Below, one piece after another: positions 22,070 to 35,500 of a stretch of DNA of 64,000 nucleotides. Each line of letters starts with the position of its first letter. Position 1 is the stretch's first letter. A model generated the notes under the pieces. The model was not told the origin of the DNA, did no database searches, and worked only from the letters and a program-made list of their open reading frames with translations. The stretch comes from Puffinus mauretanicus. Taxonomy: Eukaryota; Chordata; Aves; Procellariiformes; Procellariidae. The translations under genes and the position numbers were made by a program. The stretch covers positions 7,006,001 through 7,070,000 of the forward strand of contig JAJKFH010001865.1 in the NCBI GenBank assembly GCA_023333565.1. The letters are read 5' to 3'.

Positions 22070-22327
22070 TATGGTATGGGATATCCGTTTGGCCAGTTTG
22101 GGTCAGCTGTCCCGGCCGTGTCCCCTCCCAGCTTCTTGCGCACCCCCACCCTCCTCGCTGGCAGGGCAGTATGAGAAGCTGAAAAGTCCTTGACTTAGTG
22201 TAAGCACTGCTCAGCAACAACTAAAACATCAGCATGTTATCAACATTATTCTCATCCTAAATCCAAAACACAGCGCTACACCAGCTCCTAGGAAGAAAAA
22301 AACTCTAAACCAGCCAAAACCAGGACA

Positions 22328-22332
22328 TTCCC
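22328..22332. repeat. 5-bp target-site duplication (right, TTCCC)
   Basis: Right-hand partner of the duplication flanking the - strand solo LTR. Confidence 0.65.
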
Positions 22333-25300
22333 CCCTTCCCGTATTTGAATAAGATGAAATCCGCATGGCTATTTTTATTTAACTTTCTCCAGCAGCACTT
22401 ACCAAGCTGACAGCCCCTCACCCCTGAGCTAATGGCAAACTAGCTGGAAGCCCGAGATCCTAAAGCACTCTGTGAGTGCCATATTTTACAGGTAGCCCTT
22501 ACAGATCTATACAATTCCTAAGCACTATCTTAGCCCAGCCTATGTGCCCACTCTAACCATGGTCCCATGTACATCTATTCCTGAATATATTAAATATTCA
22601 CACATATGACATTGGTAATTTGATCTTACATTCAAGCATGTTTCTTAGGAGGTATTTGTAACAGAAATCACCTTGCCAGGGCTTTTAACTTCTTCACAGG
22701 AGGTTTATTTTTATGCTTCTAGTCCATTAATACAGTGCCAAGGAACAATCTTGTGTTGCTTACATTAAAAGCTGTTAATTTTTCATCTGAAATTCATGTT
22801 TAAGATTCTTAAACTATGAAGCAATAATAGGTATATTTGTAAAAAAACAGAATTCTTGCAGACAAAACTGCCCAGCTGAGTCACCTATACTTTCTTTCTA
22901 ACGTATCCTTTGTAAAAAGTTTGGGCCAGAGGCAGTATATCTGGGTTTGGTGCAAACTGTCACATACATACTTGGTATTATCTATGAACTTGCATCAACA
23001 TAACATCCCAGAAAGGGATATAAAGGTTTCAACCTTCAGTGCTCCTTAACAAGGGAACATAAGTAACGCAAGGACATAAATATCCCCTACTTTTGCCTCG
23101 TGCACAAACCCAACAGCCATCTACTTCACACACCTATTCCATCTTTACTGCAGTCTTTATCTTCACCTTTACATGTTCCTGATACACATTAATTTGTCGC
23201 AGGATATTGTTGGAAGGTTGTCTGATGAAATGTAAAGAGAATCTCTCAAAATTTATGCTGTCTGTAAGTAATAAACTTATTACCGCTCTTCTGATATAGT
23301 TAGTCCATGACAACACTCTTCCTCAGTATTATTTTTGGCTTGGATCACAGCATTACTTGTATGCTGCTTTTTTTTTTTTAACGTGCTTATTAGGATCATG
23401 AACTGAGGAGGAAAATCATTTCCTCAGCGGAAGCCTCCAAAATTGGAGGATGTCCTCAGAGTGAAAACTGCAGCTTTTATGAATCCTTCTTAAATTTAAG
23501 TCTTATGCTGGGGAAAGGAAAACAGAAGGATGAACTTGGCCACCACTTAGTTCAAAAATTAGTTCAAAGATGTCAGTTCATCTCCCACCAGATATCCCAT
23601 TTCATCTGTTCATCTAGGGAAAGCAGGTCAATGACTGCAAGATTTAGCCTATTCTGAACAACTGCTAGAAAGGTAGCAAGAAGGCATACTTTAGAGATCA
23701 GAAAAACTTATGGTCTGCTGTGCAATCATTATGCCTGTGCAAATGAAGATGATTTATGGTAGCATTTGTTTTTCTTCCTTCAGCATCATTCCTCACTTAC
23801 AGCATACTTCAGCTCTGCTGGAATCGAGCACAGATTTCCTGCCTAGCTTCAACAGACGGACCATCAGGCCATTAACGCTCTAGACAGAGCTTGTAATGGG
23901 TACAAAAGCTACTGTAACTTGCACAGATGGAAGTATGATGGTCAGTAGCCATCAAAAATTTCTACCCTGGAAGATGGAGCACTCTAGAAATCTTCAAGAT
24001 TCTCTCTCCGATTCTGTGGTCCTTTCCCGTCCTTTTATTTTACTCAATGTCCTTCAGATACAACTTTGTATGTGTTCAAATCTAACTGGCAGCATCTTTA
24101 CAAAACTTACACTGCCATTTTGATATCAAAACCATCTATTTCTAGCTTTCTACAAAAATCTTGAATATTTATCGTGGAAAATGAAGGTAAAATATAACAT
24201 GTATATGTTCTACGCCAAAGAAAACAAGTCTTGTTTGGGCTTCATAGATTTAGGAAATGGTTCAAGAACAGCTTTTCTGAGTGAAAATGGGATGTCTGTA
24301 ATGCTGCTAAAGCCAGCAAGAATAGTTCTTGCGAGGAACCCTGTAATTTTGTTAAATTTATACCTACTGCATTTTATTTTTTAAATAATAAAAAGCTTTT
24401 GTAGGTATTATAACCATCCCATACTAAAAAAAAAAAAAATCATCTCTACACTGGGACAATTTTATAACGTTTTATTCTGCACACCATGTCAGGCTTGTAT
24501 CAGTTTTTACACAGCAAGTTATTATGGGCAGAGGCATTCTTTGAACCAAGTGCCTTAGATTGCATACTCCATATAAAAGCTTTTGATGGAACAAGAGTGA
24601 ATGTGTAGGATGCTTATTTTTGGTTTTCTTGTGCTTTCTTTTGCTTCATTTGTAAATGCCTTCTTTCCTGACTATCAACATGACAGGAAGCCATGGCAGG
24701 AGGTACTACCAGTGCTACCAGTACTTACAGCAGTTCACAGGAGAATCTGGAATTGGAGGAATACAGAAACTACTCTTTTCTGTGTTTAATATGCTATGAT
24801 TCAAAATAATAAGTTGCTATATTGACACAATTTGTCTGAAGGATTATGATTCTTCGACTGTGGAACTAGCAAAGATTCATGCTGCTGCTGCAGTACCCTA
24901 ATGTGCAAGTATTACCAAAACCCAAATGTCTCAGGTGTTTCTAGTTCACTAAATACCCTGCCCTATGCGGGACTCTTGAAAATGGAGGCAGGGAATGTTA
25001 AAATTGCATGACCAGTTTCTATTATAATAATTTTTCATTAAAGATGTTTTTTGAAAAAGTAGTTGTTTTTTTATTAATTAAATTTTCATTGATCTCACAA
25101 AAAGCAGAATTAAAAAAGATTGCCAAACTCAGAAATATCTTTTAATGAGCAAATTTCTTCATGACTGAAAATACCAGTTGGATCATGCACATTGGAAAAT
25201 TTTTGGTCTTTTAAATTACGAGTTTCTGCACAGGGGCTCTGTGTACACCCATCCATAACTGAAATGCAAACCAAAAGCTAAATAAAAAATACAAGAAAAA

Positions 25301-27670
25301 TCAAAACTATTTCCAACTGTTAATTTGTAATGCAGATGCTCCGTTGCTTTCAATTTCTTCTTTTCCCATCACTCTGCATATACAATTTTGTTGTTCTGCA
25401 ATTAGGAAAGTATCAAACATTCCCTATAGGAGGCATTTATTTTAGATGACTTAGTTGTTTGTTAACATGGTCATTTTTAAATATCACATCTCAGTCTTCA
25501 TGAGGGGAATACCTCTTTAAATGCATGTGGATTATGATTTAAAGAGTCTGTAGCAATTAAGAATCTATACTATCAAAAAAACCCAGTTTTTTACAACAGG
25601 AGTGGATCATTTTTATTGCATCATTGAGTTAGATCAAGGAGATTTTGATGGGTAAGGGGTAGTCAGTTATTTTCAGGACTGCAGGACCTGCTCCTTTGGT
25701 GCATCAGAGGAGACAGGCACTGAGCAAATACAAAGACTGAAGAAGCGTCAAGACCAAAAGGCAACGTTTGTTGCGTGGATCGGGTCAGCTTTCACCAAGC
25801 ACTTGTTTTCCCCCTACCAACCAGGACAACGCAACCTCTATCAATGCCGACATCAAAGGATTGGCTCAGAGTGGAAAGCTCTTCCACTGTTTTTATGAAA
25901 TAATGGGCTTTGACACCTTTGGAGGATTGTCGAGACTAAGGAACTCTGACTTTGCTGGATTCTCATTGCTTCCTCTCCCATGCCACTGGCAAGAAAGTAA
26001 TACAGTGAAGACTATTGTGGATAGAAAGGAGCTAAGATAAACCTGACAGAACTCATCTGCCACAGACTTGCCAGGTTCAGAGCAGTTCCACAAACCAACA
26101 CCACACAAGTCATTACTGTCTCAAACTGACGCAAGTCATTAGGCACAACTAAACTGAAATGAAGGCAGTTCTACGCAGGAAGCTTCTACTTTGAGTGTCT
26201 GTCTCTCCCCAATACTCCACTGTACAGCAAATCTTGCACTACCAGGAAAAGGATTAAATGAGCTAGTATGTTTTTAAGACCCTATAATTTAGATAAGAAA
26301 GAGTTTTAGAAAGGTCAGGGAGCAGATGTCCTATAAAGAAAAACAACAGAAATCTATTACTATGGATTTATGTTTGTTTTCTGGCCAAAACATCAACTCA
26401 AAAGCCGCTCTCCTTCAAAACGAAAAAAGTTGATGCTGCCAATTTGACAAGAAAGAAAATTCACATAAAATTTTGCAGCATTTGTTTCTGTTTCTTACAA
26501 CACATTTCGCTATTGCCTAGCTTGTATGTTAGTTAACAGCTAAGTCAATTAAGTTCTATACCCATCCTGTGTTTTATTTTTGGTTGGTTGGGGTTTTTTT
26601 CCAGTTTTTCTTTCTGCACCCCTCCTTGAAGTACCTCTGATTTTTGACAGTACCCATTTGGACAGTCCGATGTTTTTCAAAGGCACAAGCAGTATCCTTT
26701 ATCTCGGCATGGCCACAGACATAAAGCTTAACTACGGCTGATGTCACAGACCAATATAAGATTTAAAAATGCAACTGTGAATATTGTAAAGAACAAGAAG
26801 AAGCACTAAAAGGAAGCAAAAAGCTTTCCACTGGATTAAATGTCACTGTGGCACTGGCCTGTGCTGTGTAATACAATAATGAACATTAGGCATTCAGGGA
26901 TGCGGATACAGTAAGTCCAGTAAACTTTAAAACTTGAAGAAGCGCCAGTCTTCCTATACAAATTTGTCACTCAACCACTGAGGGTACTGAACAGAATATT
27001 CTCTCCAAGGCCAACAGTTCATTTTTGCTGTCTCTGGAACCTTTATATTCAGGTTTCAAACTCTCAACTTCAATATTTTGTTAATATCCAGCCTCGTAAC
27101 TTTCTATTCTACCATCTCTTTGGATGTGAGCATCAGATACTTTGAAGACCACACACTTGCTTTGAGAACTTTAGCTATTACAGCCACATAGCAATTACTC
27201 TGTTGGCTGTGAAATAAATAACCAAAACAAGAAATCTACATCTCTCTTAACCAAGCTAATAACAAGAAAACATGCAGCTATGTTTGGGAGCTCATTAGCA
27301 AAAAACACAGACATACAGACATTCCCTTACACAAAACCTCTTTCACCAGCATCAGATATAGAATACTTTCTGCATTTGTCACCTTTCAGGTCTGAGTTTC
27401 CAGCACGCTCCTTGTTATACGCAATTAGCCCCATGCCAAGGTTTGGTACATTTCGTAATAAATCCCTGACCACATTTGCTTCGGGCTTGGCAGCTCTGGA
27501 AAGGCGCTATTCATCGGGGCAGCAGCAAGCCCCAGGACTCACCATGCTGCACAACTCACTCACAGAATTCCAGCACGCTACAGATTTCAACAAGCCATCC
27601 CCTCCCTCCTCCTCTCAAACAGCCTGACATATGACTGTGATTAAGTAGGATACAAAAAAGCTCCAATCAA

Positions 27671-27720
27671 TTTTTCTCTTTTTCATCCCTCACCTCCCTC
27701 TTTCCCCCTCTTTTCCCTTC
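27671..27720 (+). other. Polypyrimidine tract followed by AG
   Basis: 48 of 50 bases are C or T, and the tract ends in CCCTTCAG (AG at 27721-27722). This is the form of a strong 3' splice site, and a possible donor TTAG/GTAGGA lies 48 bases on, at 27771. Such tracts also occur by chance in avian introns and can form triplex DNA. No coding evidence supports an exon, so this is only a candidate site. Confidence 0.3.
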
Positions 27721-30700
27721 AGACACCCCCCCAAGAAAACCCTCCCTTCTCTCCCAGCACTGCATGTTAGGTAGGAATCCATAATTTTTTTTTTTGCCTG
27801 CACTTAAAACAGTAACCATCTGTTACTCGCAGGAAGGCTGTCTCTCCTTCTCAGGTTTCTTCAGCTTCAGAGCACTACCCTCACAGCAGAGCATAAGGCC
27901 AGCTCTAGGTTGGGAAAGCTCTCCATGAGGCACCCGAGAAGAACAGTAAAACCAACAGCAGCAGGAGCAACCACCAGCCATCGGGCCGTCTGTTCACGGA
28001 CAACGCAAACAGGAAAAAAAACCTTCCAAACATTCAGACAGCTACAATCACAAAGAGGGAGCTGGGAGAGGCACCAGGCAAGCACACAAGCCACAGAGTA
28101 TGAGTGGGGAAACAGTTACCTCCATAGTACACATACTGGATTTCTCTTCACACTGCACTGTGGGTCACGCTCACTGTCAACACTGGGATAATCCATTTTC
28201 GGCTTAAATAAACCCATTCAGAAGAAAGCAGAGCTCTGCGTAAAGAGGCCTCATCACGCGTAGTAGCAATGTTGCAAATAGGCCTGAAATGAGCTTTTGT
28301 TTTAACTAAGAAAGGGTGAAAAACCTCCGGTAACTCAGTATTATCTCATCTTTCATAGAAGGGAACCCCAACTGTTACACTAGTACATAGTTTGACTCAG
28401 GTCACCCGTACAACACCTTCCAGCAGTGCCAAAGCACCTTTGCACGTGCTTCAATCCTCCTTTCAGCTCCAGGCTCACGTTCCCAAAGCTTCATCTTCTT
28501 TCTCAGCTTGCCCTTCAGCTTAAGGAACTGCCACAGACATAGCTGGGACGCTGCTGAGCTGCGACACCTCCATCACCCCTCCTTGTCAGGCAAAAGATTG
28601 ACAAAATGACATTTAGCAGGCATAAGCTAAGCTCCAAAGAAGAGCTGTAGCTCAAGGGTACAGTCAAGAATCAAGAGACATCATGCAAAAGGTCATGTTG
28701 TATTAACAGGCCAGGTTTTCTGCAGGTCTGATTTCTCCTGGAGTCCCTCCTTTCAGGATTCATCCTTCCCAGAGAGCCTTCCCTCTGCCAGAAGGCTGTT
28801 CACGCCAAAGCCTACATCCAAATTACAATACCCCCTTTCAACATGATAAAGCATAAAATCACGCCGCAGCTGACTATACCCAAAGGCAAAACCTGATGAG
28901 AAACTAAAAGAGAAATTAAACCAGGAGTTTATCGAATTACTATCTTTGCCTTGTTAGCCTACCCTCTACCTTGCCAAAACACTAACCTAAATATGCATCC
29001 TAATTTTATGTCATCACCTTGCTTGCCTGGAGCCACTGAATACCAGAATCCACAGTGAGATTTCCTCGCTATTTTTTTTTCTCCTTAATCCATTTTTTAC
29101 TGAATCTAAGACTTTAAAAATAGTAGAACAACTGCCTATGACACAGTGAAGTCAGACTTAGGTACAATGCTCCTTCTCAAACTGTAGCAGACACAGAATG
29201 TATTTGATCCATCTAAAGACAAGTCAAACTAAAAGGTCACCCGAGACTTTTAAAGCTATCTATCTAGCTTATGCCTTATCTCCTTCCAAAGAGCTGAGTT
29301 CACCTTCTGCTCAAGTAGTGCCCAGTCGTGCATCCCAGCTCAGTTTCCTACAGTGAGGACACAGTTTCATTCACGACTTTTGGAGAACTCCATTACGCAG
29401 CATCACATCACGTTTCCAAGGTTCCTATTTACCCCAACACAAAGCACCGCTGTAACAGGATCAAAAGCTGGAAGAGCTGAAAGATTATTTAATAAAACAA
29501 CAATGCTAAATTTACACGTTACCTTGAAAGATCCTTCAGGAGTTCTTACACAGCTCTCTCCCGACCGCTCCATGACTGTGTACACACAGCCCCGGGACTG
29601 AACAGCACTTAAGCAACCCCAGCAGCCCTTTGCGAGTGCAGAGGTGGGTATATGAAGTTCTACCGAGTTACTAAAGATATCCAGCACACGCGAGCTGTTC
29701 CTTTGTTAATAAAAATGAGAAAAACTGGAATCGGAGTTTCTGCCGCTTGCTGTTATGACCAACCTTTAGTCTCGCTTCTAAATTTACCAAACCTTTCACA
29801 GACAGCAGGGAAGTGTAGATGTTTTACATGAGTACGAATGGTACCAGCCCTACTCAGAGGCAAAAAGCTTGACTTTCCCTGAAAGTCCAATCCATCTCTT
29901 TTTACACATATGTACACTTAACTTTAATCTAAGCACTATTTACAAAAATACATACAGACATAAAAGAGCATAACAAATTAATAGCTCACAAGAGGCAAAA
30001 TGACTAATGACAGATCTTACTCTCCTTTCCAAAGCACTGGCACAAGGGAACACAGCAGATAAAATTACCTAAGTTGACTTCCCATGTTTTTATTAAACCA
30101 AAACTTTGGTGTATTCTGAACTGTCTGTGTGATGTTTCCCAGCTGGAAGACATAAGCTTTCCTAAACAATTCGGGACTTTAATGTGACCTTACAGCCGTC
30201 ATCTTCTTTCATATAGCCAAGGGATATGCTTGTTAGTTTATCTTATCCATCAAATTCTCCTGCCCGAACGCTGATGTTGCCTACTTGTGGCCATGCTGTC
30301 AACAGAGCTTGCAAAAACCTCTCCAGTAATCTGACTCCTGGTTGTGGACAACAGTCAGTGAAACTGTAAAAAGCAGTTGTGCAAAACCCTTCACAGGTAA
30401 TTACTGCATGAATGAAATGGTCCAACGTAGACAGATATGCTCTATACATTGTTTTAAATCCACACACTTGTCCTTTTCTTTGATGAAAATCATTACCAGT
30501 GATTATTTGGTGCTGCCAAACTTGTACATATAAATGATGACTGCTACCTGAGTCAGAGCTGCAAGTTCAGAGGCAAAACAAGACAATACTCTGAAACTCT
30601 TGACATCGCTGCAGCTGCATGTAAATGTCAGTTCTGGAGAGCTTATTTTCAGTGTATTTATTGACATAAACATAGTGGATAGTCTTCTCTAACCCAGATC

Positions 30701-32534
30701 AAACCGATTGTCATTCACCAGAGCTTTCCACCTCCCACGTCTCATGTTGCAGGGATCACTTACTAAGATCTGCATAGGCTTTTCTATTCACTTATCCTGG
30801 ACTGTAATGTGATTATACATGGAAGAATAGCATGTGTGCATATGCACTTGCGATTGAACCATGACAATTATTTTCTCCTCTCATAATTTGCTTTCTCCCC
30901 CCTCCATAAATTACCTTTTCCAACACATTTCCCAGGTGATCGCCTCTTTTCTTACAATTAAGCTGTTTATTTTCATCATCCTGAATTCCTCTTCAACAAA
31001 CTTTTACCAACCCCATGTCTATTAAACACCCACAAGTTGACCGAAATTTGAAAACATTAACAAATACCTAAAATGAAATTAAAATAAAGGATGCAATTTT
31101 TAACCCTTTGTTGGTGAGACTTCCTCATGTGAAATATTACCTCACCATCACCTGCTCTGAGGGTGCAATTCCACACACATTTACTCCAATAAGGTCAGTA
31201 CTCCCTGTCCAGTAACAAATTTTATGACATTTCTGTCATTCACCATGCTCAGCTACATGTTCCTGAGTGAGGTACCAGTTAGGCCTCTAAAACAGAGAAG
31301 GATGATGCCTGATAAACTCCCGTTTAAAAAATAGTATCATTCTATCTTATAGTATGACTCCTTTTTATGAAAAATGGTTACATCACAGCAAGGAAGAGTA
31401 CAAGTTTTGTGTGGGAGGAGAGGTGGGGGGAAGGGAGAGGAGAAAGCAGCCTGTCATGGAAAATATTCTTTGCAACAAGAGGAAAATAAATCTCCTCAAA
31501 TTATACCCTGAGAATTACTAGCTTTCAGATAACAGCCCAAGTTACTTCAATACAGCTCAAATATTTAATAGTATTAATTTATTAATATAATAATACTTAG
31601 TATGTAGTAATAATAATTGCAAGCTGTGGTTCACTGAGATGGTAAGTGCAGTTTCTGGGTGCTCAGTACTAAAAAACCAGCGAAAGCTCAAGACAAAAAA
31701 AAAGCTGAACTGGTACCAAGCCGTTCTGCTGATACAAATAAATTTTAAAAGTTTTTTTGAAAGTAATTTTATCTTGGTAGATTTTATGCCAGATCAGGTA
31801 TCATCATTCTTCCTGCAGCTGGTAGGAGGCAGCTATAAATACCTCATTGTGTGCTCCTGCCAGGCTGACAAGAGCACCAGCAAGTTCTCACATCTGACCT
31901 GGTTCAAATCCGCGTGGCTTGGCCACGCTGCGGCGCGCAGAGGTAGCGACAAATACTGATGATCACGGCCTCGGCGGGTAACAGGCACTGTTCCACTCTT
32001 CACAACACCCAGGGCTCACTCACCAGTATCTGCGACCACCACAGTGAATTCCACAATATGGTGCTATAGGATTTTCAGCTGCAATACTAATTTATTCTTA
32101 TGTAAACATATGTAAATGAATAAAGTAATGGTTCTAATAATTACTGAAAATTTAAAAAAAAAAAAAATTTTATCACACACAATCAAAATCTTTTGGCAAA
32201 TTTTGAAGTCTTAGATCTGATGGGAAACTTCCAGTTCGCTTCAGTGGGGTATGGATCAGGCTTTTAATCTCCTACCTGTAGCTCATTCAGCTCCAGCTTA
32301 GACTTGACAAAATCCTGCCAACTTTACCATGTCACTTCATAATAAACTGTGCTTTTTAACTGAAGCTAACTTAAAGCTGGAACTTTTGATGAGTGCTTGC
32401 AATTACATTTTCATTTCCCTTCATCGACTACGCACAGAAGTGCTGTAAATCTCTATCATTTTAAATAAGGTCTTCAAGGATAATTTTGGCAGCCAAACAG
32501 GAGTATGCATCACGTTTGAAGTACTGCAGGATCC

Positions 32535-32564
<30 letters not shown>
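32535..32564. repeat. T10-A20 adjoining homopolymers
   Basis: Ten T are followed directly by twenty A. The arms are self-complementary and could form a hairpin of up to 10 bp. Length instability is expected. No retroposon body is recognisable beside it. Confidence 0.8.
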
Positions 32565-32565
<1 letters not shown>

Positions 32566-35500
32566 CTTTTGGACTCAGATCTGAAAGTCTGAAACAAATT
32601 CATTGCTCACCTATCTCAGATGACATTTTAATTGTAGATTTTAACTACACATAGGCTAATGGAGGAAAACTGAGTAGCAAGTTCTTTGAGTATACATTCA
32701 GATGGAGAGGCTTTACTGAGAGAATTTATTTGCCCTGCTGAACTTTATATTAATGCGATACCTATAAATACTGTTAAATGCAATTGGAAAAAAAAGCCTT
32801 TAAAATAAACTTTATGGATTTCAGAGGGTTTTTTTTTTAAACTTTATTTGCAGCACATAAGCATTTAAAATCCAAATGTAATTTCATAATTCATGGTGTT
32901 ATGGAAACAACTTCCCAAATCTCCGTATCTGCCACCTCTTACTGCTTAGGTTTTTTTTTAATTCTGTCAAAAATTCCCACAGTTTGTGTATTTTTTTTTT
33001 ATATTCCCAGAGCTAGAAATTCCCATTCTCACCTAGTGATTTTATTGATTCATTTATCTTGCTTGCTGCCATCAAGAAATTTATTCTCTCCCAGTCAATA
33101 TTGTGACCCGCATAAAAGATGTTCTCTAGGTAGTCTTTTTACAGAAAGCCTCACTGACAATATTTACATTTGTGAAAACATTTTAAAAGCACAGAAGGAA
33201 GAGCATGCAAAAAGGGAAGCAGATTTCCCGCACTTCACAGCTATATGAAACAAAAAGGAAATGAGAAATGTCTGCTTACCACCCTGAGGCTCTCTCCACC
33301 TGGTACCACATTTGCTAAGGTCCTTCCTTTTCCTTTGTAGCACTATTGTTTAGTGCAATTCTTCATATGTCTATAAACACTAGAGATATATGCGGAATAA
33401 CAGTATTCATAGGTTTCATGTGTTTGCCAGTGTTTTAGATATGTATACTTTATTTTGAGAAAATTTGCATTGCTGCAGAAACCTGTTTCTTTCAGCTTTG
33501 ACAAAGTAAGTGACACTTTCTGTTGTTGTAGCTTTGCAATATTCATTGCATTTAATTTTTTCTTATTGTGAATGATGACATTTATAACAAACATAACTAG
33601 CTAAATGCAGCTGGAAAGCCATTAAAGTAAAAAAAGTAGGAATTGCCTATTACATCTGCTTTTCATAACAAAGGGCTACAGAGACTATATTGAACATTCA
33701 TTCCCATTTATCTAAGCCGATATTCTCAAAAGGGAAGCCAACATCTAATCTCTTAGAGGCACAAAAAAGGAAATCAAAATGAAATAGGGAAACACATGCT
33801 GCAGATAATGTACAGAAAATTAAATACGTACATAAAATATTTCAGCATTAAAACTTACAGGAAACAAGTACATAAGTACTCAACTTTGGTAACTATTTAA
33901 AACAAAATACCAATTTGAAGATGAAGACATTTCAAAATTTTGATGTCTGCTTATCAAGAAAATTCTTTGTTAGATGAAAGTGGTGAAACAGTGCATCTAC
34001 ATTAAAAACTTCACAGAAGAGCTACATGTCATACATATTGCTGCAAAAACTGAAAGGCAGAACTTTTTAATAACAGAAATTGCAAGAATATATTTCTAGC
34101 ATACAACCATGTAAACTAACTAAAAAAACCATACAGTAACATATGAGAAGAGAACACTACCAATGGTGCTCAACCACCCACTGCCATCAATGGGTGCCTT
34201 TCTGCTGACCTTGGTAAGATGTGGATGAGGACGTCCCACACGTAACCCCTTGCTGCACAAAGTTCTCCAACTTTGGAGGCAATCTTGAAACCTGCACTCA
34301 ACAATTTAAAACACTCATTTTCTAATGGGAAATGTAAATATGAAGGCATGCCTATTAAAGCAGAGAGCAACAAGAGCGATGACTTATACATTTGACCACA
34401 GAGAAAGGCTTGGAATTACAGTTTTAGACTGTGCCAGAAACTTGACCACCAGTATTAAAACATTGCAGGAGATCATTACAAAGAAAGTTCATGCAGAAGT
34501 CTGACTTGAATACTCATAATAATTCCTTTCCTCAAGCCACTAAAATCTGTTCTCATCAGGGCTGTATTTCTTCACTCAAGTTAAAAATCTAATTTTTCAC
34601 TGAAGCTATGAACCTGGTATATTTTACAAAACCGATACAATACAATGTTAAAGTTATCTAGAATTCAGTGAAAAGTTCTAAATATATTTTAAGATATTCC
34701 ATAAAGCCTAAAACCCCCTTAAATCAGTTTGAGTTCTACCAGACTGAAAGACTAAAATATATATTCTAACTTAAAAAGCAATTGATTCATTCACAAAATA
34801 CTCATGTCTACTTTATACTAGAAATTTTATGGAAATTGCCAGAAAGGTCTGGTATCTAAAAGAACCACTTACTACAATTTTTTGTAATTCACGTCATCTT
34901 GACTTCCCAACCATACTATCCTACCTTGAGCAGGGCTTGAAATTTTAAAAGCTTGTATGAAGTTATAGTCCTAAATCCTCTTACCTTTATTGAAAAATTG
35001 GTGCTTAGTTTTTGCAGACCTTTTGAAGAATCTAGAAATAGAGATTAAGTCCAGCACCATTAGGCTTCAGATGCAGCTAAATAACTTATTCCAGAAGCAA
35101 GACAATTGAACCTAAACCATGATACATTGCTTGATTAAGGATTAGTTATTTGATCCTAAAAACTTACATGGGAAATGTAAACAGTCTGGTTGCTACCTAG
35201 CTGTATTTAAAAACCTTACCGAAAGTTTACAAAAAGCTTTATATCTGCACTATATAAAATAAATGTAAACGCAGAAATTATAAACAGAACAACCTGTAAA
35301 TACAACCACACAAAAACCACCAGTCCCCCCCCCCAAGCTGATATTTGTCTCAAAAACAGAAGACAAAGTACTGCTTACAAAAAGGCAAATACAGATTTAT
35401 TTAACCACCTTAAAGAAGCAACGTAGGCTAAAACTCACCTTTGACAGCACATTACAGCCACGCTGAACTTGTTTGTTTAATCTTTCCTAGCAAAAGAAGC

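Larger units (their letters stand above)
21792..22327 (-). mobile_element. Solo LTR of the same endogenous retrovirus family (-)
   Basis: A 536-bp LTR lies antisense. On the + strand it runs from TGTCATGGTTTAACCC to AACCAGCCAAAACCAGGACA. Read on the - strand it starts TGTCCTGGTTTTGGCTGG, like the copy at 14923, and ends GGGTTAAACCATGACA, with perfect TG...CA termini. Shared blocks include the inverse of TGTCTTTATCTCAAC at 21895-21909 and the decayed CRE region at 22062-22069. It differs from the + strand copy by length, several indels and a different TATA region, so the two are diverged members or subfamilies. No internal retroviral genes flank it. Confidence 0.9.

Noticed and set aside
21794..22182. 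Open frames on both strands around 21.8-22.2 kb
   Set aside because: They fall inside the antisense solo LTR. The translated LTR sequence has no retroviral protein features.
14923..22327. The two LTRs as the ends of one provirus
   Set aside because: They are in opposite orientation, have different target-site duplications, differ in length, and the DNA between them has no gag, pol or env similarity.
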